Shown here piece by piece: positions 54,852 through 64,000 of a stretch of 64,000 bases of DNA; positions within the stretch are counted from its first letter, which is position 1; each line of letters opens with the position of its first letter. Under the pieces are notes generated by a model. It searched no databases. It was not told where the DNA came from and was given only the letters and a program-made list of their open reading frames with translations. The stretch lies in assembly GCA_932521035.1 (NCBI GenBank), contig OW051492.1, forward strand, positions 8,866,001-8,930,000, read 5' to 3'. This DNA comes from Oscheius dolichura (Eukaryota > Nematoda > Chromadorea > Rhabditida > Rhabditidae). The translations under genes and the position numbers were made by a program.

Positions 54852-56188
54852 ATGGCCGCTGACATCTGTGCCAATTTTCTGTACCCCAATATGAGAAGAG
54901 TATTGGGGCGTTTCCCGGCCTTCTTGGGCAATGACACTCGGATTTTCTGGTCAGTTAATTACCCCGAAAAGGTGTGTTTTTTCAGAACAGTTCATGGCCG
55001 AAATTAGAGGAAACGCTTATCAAAGGTACAGTTTTTTTTTGGATTTTACAATATTTAATTTCACAGACGCCATAGTGGAATTGCCTAGAATACTCCGGAG
55101 TCCAAGAAACAACGGCAGCTATGAATCTGTCCTTATCAATGTCAACATGAGGTAAGAGAAGGTTGGCCATCCGAAGTAGGTTCTTGTATTCGTATTCCTT
55201 GTTCTCTCTCTCTAGTTCTATAGTCCGTTTCCAACAAATACTCCATAAGAGGATCACGCGGACCTCTACCTTTGGGGGCTAAATTGGACTTTTATTTACA
55301 ATTGCCGTTTGTTTTACTTTACAGAAATCAGAGAACAAGGCGAAAATGCCAGTAATATCCGCTAAAAACGGCCATAGGGGACAGGAAGACTTCAAACCGC
55401 CGGCTCCTTTACGGGGATTGTAAGTTCAAGTCGGATACCCAAATGAGAATCTTTTGATCAGGTGACTTTGGGTTCCTTCGGCCATCCCCAATTATCAGAT
55501 CCCCCTTTCCCCTTTGAGAACCGATCGAACCAAGGAAACGGGCCACCAGTCCCCTCTTTCTCCTCTTCCAAGTAATGATACAATTCAATATTTTCAGCTG
55601 GACTCTGCAATATGTGGCCATCCCCAGGCTCATAGACTTGTTTTATGTTTCGGAGTACAGATCCGACCGTCAGGCAGCCATAAAAGTTGTAACTGACGAC
55701 ATGGTTCTATACGCAATCCGCAAGGAGACAATCCCAAAAGAGGTTGGCTCCAGAGATCAGGACATCAGGTTATTTCCATTTCAGAGACGCAAACTGTTTG
55801 TATCCCATGATTAATTCGAGTCTTATCTACAAGAAATTCAGCCTGTATTCAGGAAGGAAATGGAGAGGTTATTGGTGGACTGGAAATACAAAAATAGAGA
55901 TGGTTTTAGCTTGAAGGACTACTTCACCAGCAGGGCCAAATGCTAGCCGATCACTCGAATCTGGACCTGACAAAGAGGAATTTCTCCTTCAGCACAGAGG
56001 ATTCCCTCCATCCTTTTGCTTGGAATTTTATAGCCCACGACTTGATGCTCGTTTTGAAGAAGAAGCAATACTTTGCCCCATGTAACAATACCTTTGCTGT
56101 CCGTCCTCACGACGTAATAGGAACATCTCCCATCCATTTCCTGTCATTTTATGATAAGGGATCTCTATTTATTAGTTGCCATTCATAG
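54852..56188 (+). CDS. Unrecognised multi-exon gene, 5' part uncertain
   Basis: The 3' half is coherent: an exon with KMPVISAKNGHRGQEDFKPP, then WTLQYVAIPRLIDLFYVSEY and DDMVLYAIRKETIPKEVGS, then RDANCLYPMINSSLIYKKFS, and a last exon GQMLADHSNLDLTKRNFSFS to FISCHS and the stop at 56186-56188, all in phase. The 5' half (MAADICANFLYPNMRRVLGR, NAYQ, ELPRILRSPRNNGSYESVL) does not join in phase through visible sites. A family-2 MITE end lies in the intron near 55218. The head may be decayed. I do not recognise the family. Confidence 0.45.
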
Positions 56189-56270
56189 ACAGTTATCTAT
56201 GCTTAAAGTATCCATTAAAGGAACTGCCGTTCAGGAGGCACTACTTTGTTTAATTTCATAGTCTTGTAAC

Positions 56271-56610
56271 ATGGCTGCACCGCACAGCTCTGCCCTACTT
56301 CTCTTCCTGTCCAGTACCGTAATCCTCTGTTTATCATCGAACCCCTACAGCCTGTTTATTCCACCTTCTGCTTCTTTGGTTATCGAGCATTTTGAACATC
56401 TGCCCTGTCAATTGAAAGCAGTCCCCTTTTCGCGTATTTTTTTCTGCTGGATTTCTATCCTGGAGCTCTGGCTAACTCTTTCATTATTATTCTAGGATCG
56501 GGGTGAGGTGAGGGCAGAAGCCGTGCCAGGGAATGGACGTGGATCAGAGACTGGCGAGGGGCCAGAAACTGTCTGCGGTCGGTTTCAAACGGCTTTTCTT
56601 CTGTTAGAAT
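56271..56610 (+). CDS. Possible small secreted protein
   Basis: Exon 1 gives a signal peptide (MAAPHSSALLLFLSSTVILC) and SLFIPPSASL; a 110-base intron (GTTATC to TTCTAG) joins in phase to DRGEVRAEAVPGNGRGSETG and ends ...LLLEWSAW. Only the signal peptide supports it. Another frame of exon 2 holds KFWSRKRPIEDDYCPLYNIS with a dibasic site, so a secreted peptide precursor is possible. Confidence 0.3.
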
Positions 56611-57026
56611 GGTCAGCATGGTAATGAAAAGCAGGCAGCTTAAATTCTGGAGTCGTAAACGCCCAATAGAGGACGACTATTGCCCCCTTTACAACATCTC
56701 CTAGTCCCATCCAGCCCCTTTCTCATAAAGTGACCCGATCTCCGCCCCTCGGCCAAACTCCCGCCCCTTATTCCCAAAAATCTTGTCCTCTAAAGGGAAT
56801 AAACATTTATTAATAAACAAAATATACAAATTACTATGATATGGCATGGAAAATGAGGGGGGAAACAAGTGAAAGAACACAGCACACACGTTACAGTACC
56901 CAGAGTTTGGAAACCGCAAAATGGGGAAAAGGGGGAGAGGGGACTATTCACTATGTTTTACAAAATCACCGTCATCTGAAAAGTTCAGTCTTCTTTTTCC
57001 TCCAAATAGAAGGGGATCGTCTTCGC

Positions 57027-59610
57027 CTACTGGTGTCCGGCTAACGTTGGAGCGACCACGGCGCAGGTGAGATCAGCCATATCGACAAACGCATCCATCC
57101 AGGTTTTTTGATCCACCAATCCGAAGCCGTGGGTTAGCTGGAATATTATTTATGTCTATTTGAAGGTTTAAAGCAACTTACAGCTGAGAAAACGCGCATT
57201 TGGTTACTGACGGGATCGTTGACCAGGGGATAGGAGATCTTCTTGACGGAAACTTTGGCCTGGTCGGCGACATTCCTGATTCGTTTGAGGAAACGGCTGA
57301 AATGATCTTTAGCGAACTTTTATCAATGCGTTTAAAGGGTTACCTACTTTTTTTTGGAAATGTTTTGAACGTTTTTTGGAGTGGTAATTGGATCAACGGG
57401 CGCGCAATGCCGGGCAAGATGATAAAACGCTTATAACTTTTTGCAATTCTGTATAACTTTAAAGATCTATAGCACATCTTGTAGCCCTTGAAATTCTCTA
57501 CAAAACGGCTTAAGAATAATTACAAAAATCACATTTCTCTTGGATCGCTGGGGTGGTTAACCCAGCTCATTCTCTCAAGAGACGATGCCTTTCCAGTAGC
57601 TTATTCTCCATGTTCTTTTCCCTTTTCAAGTAGCCTTATTCTAATTTTCGAAGCTAGCAGGTGTTTATTTTTCGCTTTCCACCCAACAAAAGGCGGGAAT
57701 TTAAATTACGCTTTTGGAATATCGCTTCCCGAAGCGTGGCAGGTGGTTGCAGGTGGTTGTCAGTGTCAGTGGTTGCGCGCATCTCCTACCGGGCTACAAC
57801 CTGCTCCAGCCCTGTTCTGGCTCAGTTATGGACAAGTTTTCTCCGATCTACTCCATCCCAGAGGAAGAAAATGGTGAGTTTTCCAATTCCCCCTCATATT
57901 ACAGCCCCTTCTCCCTTTTCCCGACTGACACTTCCCCCAAAACTTCCCGAAATCCCCCTAAAAACTAGGAGATTTCTACCCCTTTCCTCTTTCTTCTTCT
58001 CTTCTTGAACTCACGCTGCGTAGTGTGCCTCCATGCTGAGCTCTTGAATCTCCTCCATCCTTGTCGAGTTGATCATGCTCTGTACCATCTGATGAGCCGG
58101 GTACTGGCTCTTTACCAGCGTGTGGAGTTCCTGAGCCATGAGGATGGATTCTTCTGAAAATTCAGTCCATTTCTCCCCAAAAACTCCTCTTCTCCCACCT
58201 TCAGTCAAAGCAGAGAAGCAAGTAGTCTCCGCGTGTTTCCTTCTTCTATTTTCCGGTGCCAGATCCAATCCCTTCTGTTGTAGCTCCCGTCGCATAACTT
58301 CTCCTCCTCCTTGGACTTTGGCTCGTCTGAAGAGGGAGGCCAGGGTGCTGGAATTCATGCACTCTGGGGGTTGAAGACGGCGGGCTACTTCGGCACGGGA
58401 TACCTGGAAAAGGGCCGGGGTTTATTGACTAGAAAATGTACCGTAACCCAAAAAAAAAAAAAGAAACTTACAGAATGCTGCCTCGAGTTGTTGTTCAAGC
58501 TGAGCCGTCCCTGTACTTTGTAAATCTCCTCGTTGTCGTGGGAATTGCTCGTCTCCGGCGAGGTGTCTAAATTATTTTTGTCCTTTATCCTGCTCAAATC
58601 TTTCTTACCCTGCATCGAGATACCGCTGTCATTGCTTCCTGGGGTTGACTGAAGACTGGCAGGGGTGCCGGGCCAGCTGGGGGTGCCAAACTGGTAACAA
58701 CTGCCCATCATAGCCAGAGCCTGGAAGGACTGGATTACGGTAAGCGGTGTACTGTATATTTTTAGGAGAGAAAGGCACAGTTAGCTATATATTACGCTTA
58801 TTTCTGTCAAAAGATAAATTTGGAGCTTTTTCCTGCAAGACTGGCAAAATGGGGGCGCCTCACGCTTGCTGTCTAACTGTGGCTTCTTGGACGGCGAAGA
58901 GAGAGAATCCGGTAGAATTTCTAACTCTTTTTACAAAAAAAGGGAAGCAGAATGAGAAAATGCTCTTTTCTGAGTAGAAAACATGATGAAAACCCCATAA
59001 AATCCTGAAAATAGGGGCTCAAAAAGTCTAGGTCCGCTCCGCCTCCTCTGAAAGCCTTCTGGGACAAATTCTACCTTTCTGGGCCGGTCAGGGGCCTCTT
59101 ATTCCCCTTTTATGCCTCCCTCGAAAAATATCCGCTAGCCACACTTCTTCTCCAAGTGCCCCTCATTCTAATTACTGGCCCCGTCCTTTCTCCTGCCAAG
59201 TATAGCCGCCGGTCGCGCCGCCGGTTATTTTCAAGCCGCTTGCCGTACGGGCGGCCATATTCACATTTTAAACTGGAGCTCTCTTTCCATTAAATAAAAG
59301 AAACATGCTCTTGTTTTTTGCAATAAGAAAAAAACTCACGAGAGGAGCGCTCCACGGGTTCATTTGATCCATTTGGGGGGTGCCCAGTCCGGGAAGGGGG
59401 CCAAAATCGAATGACATCGGGGCTGGCGGCGGTGGTAGATGGAACTGTCTGGCGGTGGTCGGCGTGTCGTAGGATCCCTGGGGGAAGTTGGCCATTTGTT
59501 GCTGGAGCAGGGTCGGAGACATCCGCTGTTGTGGCTGTGGCTGTTGTGGCTGTCCCTGTAGACGTCCCTCGTCCTTGAAAGTGGGAACAGAATGCTGCAT
59601 CTGAAAAGCA
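57027..59610 (-). CDS. AP-2 family transcription factor
   Basis: Exons join in phase from at least MQHSVPTFKDEGRLQGQ (about 59600) to the stop at 57027-57029. A Gln-rich and Pro-rich N-terminal part (QPQQPQPQQRMSP, HLPPPPAPMSFDFG) is followed by EEIYKVQGRLSLNNN, VSRAEVARRLQPPECMNSS, LASLFRRAKVQGGGEVMRRE, KGLDLAPENRRRKHAETTCF, EESILMAQELHTLVKSQYPA, then RFLKRIRNVADQAKVSVKK and VFSALTHGFGLVDQKTWMD. This matches the AP-2 basic helix-span-helix: PGRLSL, the PPECLNAS block, RRAK, the ETEFPAK-like helix and the SHGFG end. AP-2 dimers bind GC-rich palindromes and direct ectodermal and neuronal fates (aptf genes in worms). The last intron but one (about 720 bases) is long for this window. Further 5' exons may exist. 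Confidence 0.85.
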
Positions 59611-59699
59611 GAAACTCTCTTTGTAGTATTAAATAAGAGGGTAGAGAGAAAAAGATAGGATTGAAATCTCCTGATCACCCGCTAGTTTGGGTAGAGGCG

Positions 59700-61240
59700 A
59701 CAAATGAGCTCGGCAGGAGCTCCGCCCCAAGGAGGAGCCCGAGATCTCCGAGAGCCATATCCTCGGGTCTCATTGGGTACTTAGGTCAGCGGGGACTTGA
59801 CTCCTATTGCTGACGGCTGATGGATCGGGGCCAAGAGGAGGGAAAGGTGGTTCAAAAATAGGAAAGAATAGTCTTTTTTTTGTCAGATTTTGGTGGAAAT
59901 GGTATTCTTTCCCTCTGGCTCGAAAAAAAAATAGGTTACTGTAGCTCTAAGTCGGAGACTTTTGAGGTAAAGCGATGCCATAGATCCTAATGAACTTGTT
60001 AACCCCTTTCCCTCGAAATATAACCCAGTTTTTCAGGAAATGTCGCCGTTAGACGGCCTAGGAATGATACAACTCGGGTTCATTGCCGCGCTGCCCCTTG
60101 TGTTCATGGCAGGAAAGGCTTCTATCAAAAATGAGACTGTAGAGCACTGCTGTCTAACCCCCCTTTTCAAATGGCATAGGACGCTAGGAAATACATTGCC
60201 AAGTGTGGCAGCTCTCCCCTAGTAAGATATCAGCAGAGGTATGGTTTTCAAAGAGCCCGCGCGGGCTGAGGCAAGCGCCGAGGGTTTTCTCTTTGCCGTT
60301 CCTTACTATTGACAGGAAATCATTGGCTAGATCGAAGGCTAGTTTCTGGTAACCGATTGGCTGGGATTTTATTCTTAAAAAAGGCAAAAGTAACATAAAT
60401 GGCCCGCCCGACCCGACTAACCCCCGACCAAAGACTGTCTGCTTCTTTTTGAGTGAGAAATGTGCGGAATCAAAGATTTTCAGAAGTTAATAAGCCTGTA
60501 CAGTCTTTGTTAGAAAGCAAATATCAAATTTTTGAAGATAAAGCGAAAAAAACATAGCTGCGAATAATTTTTAAAGCGCGCGAAGCAAATCAGTAGGGGT
60601 TGAGGTGCGGCGGTCAAAGTAGCCGAGATAAGCGCTTACCTCGGGAATATAATTCAAGAGAAAGAGAGAGAGAAATAAATAGAAAAGAGAGAATGTCGCT
60701 TCCGGTTCCGTTATCGAATGAAAAAATCAAATAAAAGCGATGTATCCGTATTCTAATGTACTCTTTTTGGTCGCTTTGCCAAGTGATAACCACCCAGTAC
60801 CGCGTCTGGTATGCTAATGACTCCGAGGTGGGCTTAGGGGACTCTTTCTAGAAAAATAGCGAGCACTAAACGTTAGGAACACTGTATTCTTTTTAATATT
60901 AGGTAGTGTAGGGGACAGCCAAGTCCCTGAGGCAAGAACCGACGGGTGTTTCCCAGGGGCAACCTCATTTTGACTTGCTTTCTTTGCATCCATAGTTTTT
61001 GAAAAAGTAAAAGTCAGCCAGTGAAAAGAAAACAGAGCTCTAATGCCCGCGCTATTGGTCAAGATGTGTTTCTGGGGTATAGAGAAGTACAAACTAAAGT
61101 TTTGGGAGCTCTTTTGGGGAAATGGTGAGAAACGGGGAAATGACACCATTTTTAGTGAAATTTTACCCTGTAATTCCATTCGATACATCACAAACCAGGA
61201 TAAAAAAGTTGCCTAGAAGATCCAGCACCCCGAAATAACA
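59700..61240. other. Interval without a convincing gene
   Basis: Open frames at 60040, 60184 and 60814 lack splice signals or family features. May contain upstream regulatory sequence of the AP-2 gene, as it lies 5' of it. Confidence 0.4.
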
Positions 61241-61242
61241 GG

Positions 61243-61830
61243 ATGCCTACTCGCTGCAGGCCACTGGAAGAAAGAGACCTACTCAAAGGTGAGTCAGAAA
61301 ATCTAGAGACTGTTGGGAATGGAGAAATTCCCGATAAACGATCATATTTTGCAGATTCACTATCAGAAATCCTCGAAAACTATTAGAAACGGTCCCACCG
61401 TCCAGGAGTCTCCATCAGCACACGCTAGCCATCACCAAATAGCTCCAAAAGAGGCTCTCACAAGTTATAGAACGACCAACAAGTCCGCTCAACTGCCATC
61501 TCCTCCAGGAATCTGGAGAGCTTCTAGTTAAACAGCTTTTCCAATGGAAAAGTACGCTGGGATGGCTTCTAGAGAGGGGAAAGGGTCTTCTGGTGGGTAG
61601 AGCTCCACAATTTCTCAAGAATACTGCCGTAGAAAAAGCAAAGAAGCAGAAAAAAAGTTATTTCTAGGCGCTGCCGCAATTGGAGAAGAAAGGCCCTGTA
61701 AGGCGTTTCCCAGAATTGAAAAAGGTCCCAGAAGGAGGTCAAAATTCAAATTTAAAGCCAAGAAAAAAAAACATAAGATTGATAAGAAAAAGCCGCCGCT
61801 GCCATCTGTAATCCCCAGCCGAGATTAGAT
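61243..61830 (+). other. Possible small gene, low support
   Basis: ATG at about 61243 opens MPTRCRPLEERDLLK, with GTGAGT donor and TTTTGCAG acceptor, but the next exon soon stops. A further exon-like stretch has LSQVIERPTSPLNCHLLQES and LFQWKSTLGWLLERGKGLL, then a basic ALPQLEKKGPVRRFPELKK. The parts could belong to one gene with unread joins. Confidence 0.2.
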
Positions 61831-62105
61831 ATTCCCTTGCCGAGTAAAGGGGTTGGCCGAAAAGGCTCCTTCCCACCCAATTATTATCCCTTAATTGATC
61901 CGGTAGCAATGTTTCTACATCACTTTTACATGTCCTTTTACAATCGCTGAGGGTGATTTTCTCCTTTTGGCTGGGAAAATCTTATCTTATATGGCGGCGA
62001 TTTGAATAGTTTGGGGAATTTGGTGGGAAATGACCGAGATCGCGGGATTTGATCATTTTTTGGGGTATTCGTGATTCTTTTTTAGCTGCGTAGCCCATTA
62101 AATAC

Positions 62106-62440
62106 TCAGAAACAGTCCATTACCTCTTCATCTTCTTCAATTGTCTCCAATTCAACCTGATTTCGTCTATTTTTCTTCTTCGGCTCGGGGAATACTGTAA
62201 AGATTGGTCCCACATCCTCCAACTGCTCCTCCCCGTCGATGAAAGCCATCTCGATGTTTTCCAGGTGTGGTTGAGAGATAAAAAGTGCATAATTGAGTAG
62301 GGAGAAGAGGTGCAACTTACCGAACATGATCACAAAGGAAACTAGGAAAAATGGCATTTTCCTCACAGACGCTACAACGAAAGATCCTATTGGCTACCTT
62401 GTCAAAGACCGAAGGGAAGGGGACATTCTGAAAAGAGGAA
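62106..62440 (-). other. Exon-like stretches, acidic and CxxC
   Basis: On the minus strand NVPFPSVFDKVANRIFRCSV plus CEEN follows a TTTTCAG acceptor and ends at a GTAAGT donor. Below it lies MAFIDGEEQLEDVGPIFTVF and a KKKNRRNQ/EEDEE segment. They could be later exons of the gene at 63022-63671: its last exon ends in phase with the first of them. Confidence 0.35.
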
Positions 62441-63021
62441 CAAAATGATGATGGCTGGGGAACGAAAAAGGGAAAAAAACTAACAAAGAGAAAAAAAAGA
62501 ACCATTTCAAAAAGAAGTGAGCCAAGTGGCTTCTTCGGAAAACTCGGGGGCAGGTCCCGAAATTGCCGGTCCCAAGCAAGTCTAAAGAAAGCTAATGGTG
62601 GAAACTCCCGGGAAGTCTATTGGGCCTGGATATTATTGGGGTTTTTGAGAGGAACAAGGCGTTTTTGGGGTAAAATGGGTCAGGAACCGGAGCTTTTCCC
62701 AATTCCGCTACTGAACTTCTCTCCAGTTGAATAAACGTACGGTACAAAAGAACAGGATCACCTTTAGGATCTGTGAGGAAAATAGGACCTCTAGATTGCT
62801 CTGGGAGTTAAATTTTTCTGGCAAAAGATCCTTCTGGAGCAGATGGGGGGAAATGGGAAGCGCTTTTCTATAAACGAACCAAGAACAGGGAGGAAATGAA
62901 GCAACTGGCAGTTTTGGTAACTATCAGGACTCTTATTGACTGTACTACAGGTCTTGTTGGTACAAAATCTTCATGTAGAATGGCACAATAGGATATCGCC
63001 AACTGCTGTTCCCTCTCTTAC

Positions 63022-63671
63022 CGTGTCTTTTTCGTTTTGTTTCATTCCCTTCTCCAAACTTTCAATTTTCTTCATAATTTGATTTGTGTCAAATTTCTTC
63101 CTACATCCTTTTTCTAGGATTTCGGACCACTTTTCTGCCAGAGTTTTCTGTAAATTTCCCCCATTTGTAAACCAACACAGGCCTATCTACCTGGATGGAG
63201 ATGCCATTGACCAATCTCATATTGTTCTCCAGGTAGATTTGCCTCTTTCCGATGAATAATGAGGCCAGGATCAATTCTTCCGCCACTAAATGATAGAAGG
63301 GAATATTTTTGAAGGTCTGGAAGGGAAAATTTACCTGTAAATTTGTCGGATCCATTCTTTTTCCGGACATTTCCAAGTCCAGGAGAGGATGGCGGTTCAA
63401 ATGGCCCGGGGTCGTCGTCTTCCGGCAATTCCAGCATCTGCTCCTCGTTTCCCGCCATTTCGCTCCTAATTCTCAGATTTTAAGGGGGGAAAACGGGGAT
63501 AAAAGGCTATAAAACATGAAAAATTCTGAAGAAGAGCTTAATTAGCATATAGAAAAGCGTTGATTACCCCCAAATTTTAACGGGAGGCTTTCGCTTGGCC
63601 GATGGCCACCCAGAATGCGTCCCTCGTTGAAAATCGAATATCCACTGCTTGTTTTCGTTTAAAATAATGAT
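63022..63671 (-). CDS. Unrecognised gene, possible DNA-binding helix domain, partial
   Basis: Four exons join in phase: IIILNENKQWIFDFQRGTHS to KIWG, then SEMAGNEEQMLELPEDDDPG to GSDKFT, then VAEELILASLFIGKRQIYLE to GISIQ, then KTLAEKWSEILEKGCRKKFD to EKDT. The helical, Trp-containing part (LAEKWSEILE with basic flanks) resembles MADF/Myb-SANT-type domains, but this is weak. An acidic N-terminal stretch fits a nuclear protein. The MAGNEEQ methionine (63458) could also be the start. The gene may extend upstream to the window edge and downstream to 62106. Confidence 0.45.
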
Positions 63672-63914
63672 CTGAAAGTAAAAAAATTTGTTTATAAACC
63701 AGTTATCCGGAGTAAAACATGACACAGAGTTTTCCTAATTCAGTTTAAACCAACTGGAGGATCACGGAGAGCTTGAAAGCTCCATCTCGTTAGTTTTGCG
63801 ACTTTTCAGATATTTTCTTTTGTTTTTCTGTTCAATATGGAGCATCAACGCCTGACTCATCGTTTGCTTCAAGCAAGCCCTTCTGTAAAAGAATCATTTC
63901 AGAATGCGAGCCAG

Positions 63915-63960
63915 ACGCCACAGTTAGACAGCTGCTGTGGCGCCATGGAGAGAGATGCGA
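63915..63960. repeat. Hairpin near window end
   Basis: GACGCCACAGTTAGACAGCT pairs imperfectly with GCTGTGGCGCC. It is short and may be chance. Confidence 0.35.
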
Positions 63961-64000
63961 ACTTTCCGTTTCCTGTCCCACCATTACAGTTTATTTTGCA

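Noticed and set aside
1-64000. CRISPR arrays, operons with ribosome binding sites, plasmid or phage genes
   Set aside because: No spaced repeats, Shine-Dalgarno patterns or prokaryotic gene packing; splice sites are everywhere.

Overview
The window looks like a piece of a rhabditid nematode chromosome, probably close to Caenorhabditis. The evidence is the gene families (a serpentine receptor of the Srh/Str type, CUB-like secreted proteins, an ET-module protein, nematode F-box-like families, a receptor L-domain protein), very short introns of about 40-60 bases with GTAAGT-type donors and TTTTCAG acceptors, AATAAA polyadenylation signals, and many small inverted-repeat elements. Nothing prokaryotic or organellar was seen. 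No database search was possible, so family names rest on motifs read by eye; exon joins were checked by codon phase.

Layout. 0.3-2.4 kb: two tandem secreted-protein paralogs on the minus strand, the first with a frame break. 2.7-5.0 kb: a PLP-dependent cysteine-synthase-like gene. 5.0-6.5 kb: no gene, one TTAA-flanked element. 6.5-13.4 kb: a segment duplicated at 47.6-51.9 kb, holding a broken plus-strand gene (nonsense codon plus element insertion) and a decaying minus-strand CUB-like/GPI-type gene. 13.7-17.3 kb: an Srh-like receptor, an exon-1-only receptor pseudogene carrying an in-frame insertion, and an intact CUB-like gene. 17.9-34.0 kb: an F-box-like family (two intact genes, four broken pieces), a five-module ET protein, a kelch protein and a kinase, spread among foldback and tRNA-derived repeats. 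35-40.5 kb: a small secreted protein and a large receptor L-domain membrane protein. 41-46.5 kb: CUB-like and F-box relics, a trypsin-like protease, and a head-to-head pair of damaged F-box-like paralogs. 46.6-52 kb: a TIR element and the second copy of the duplicated segment. 52.3-54.7 kb: a 2.4 kb element with long terminal inverted repeats enclosing an unrecognised spliced gene. 54.8-64 kb: an unrecognised gene, an AP-2 transcription factor, and part of an unrecognised nuclear-type gene.

The gene content is that of an environment-facing chromosome arm: chemoreceptor, secreted and GPI-type surface proteins, protease and F-box proteins, all families known in nematodes for rapid duplication and loss. 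Conserved single genes (AP-2, kinase, PLP enzyme, L-domain receptor) are free of frame breaks, whereas breaks concentrate in the duplicated families. This suggests the breaks are real decay, not sequencing error.

The most informative observations are natural before/after pairs for mobile elements: one TTAA-flanked element has an exact empty site in the duplicate copy, another interrupts a coding exon that is intact in the duplicate, and a third kind added 216 bases in frame to a receptor exon.
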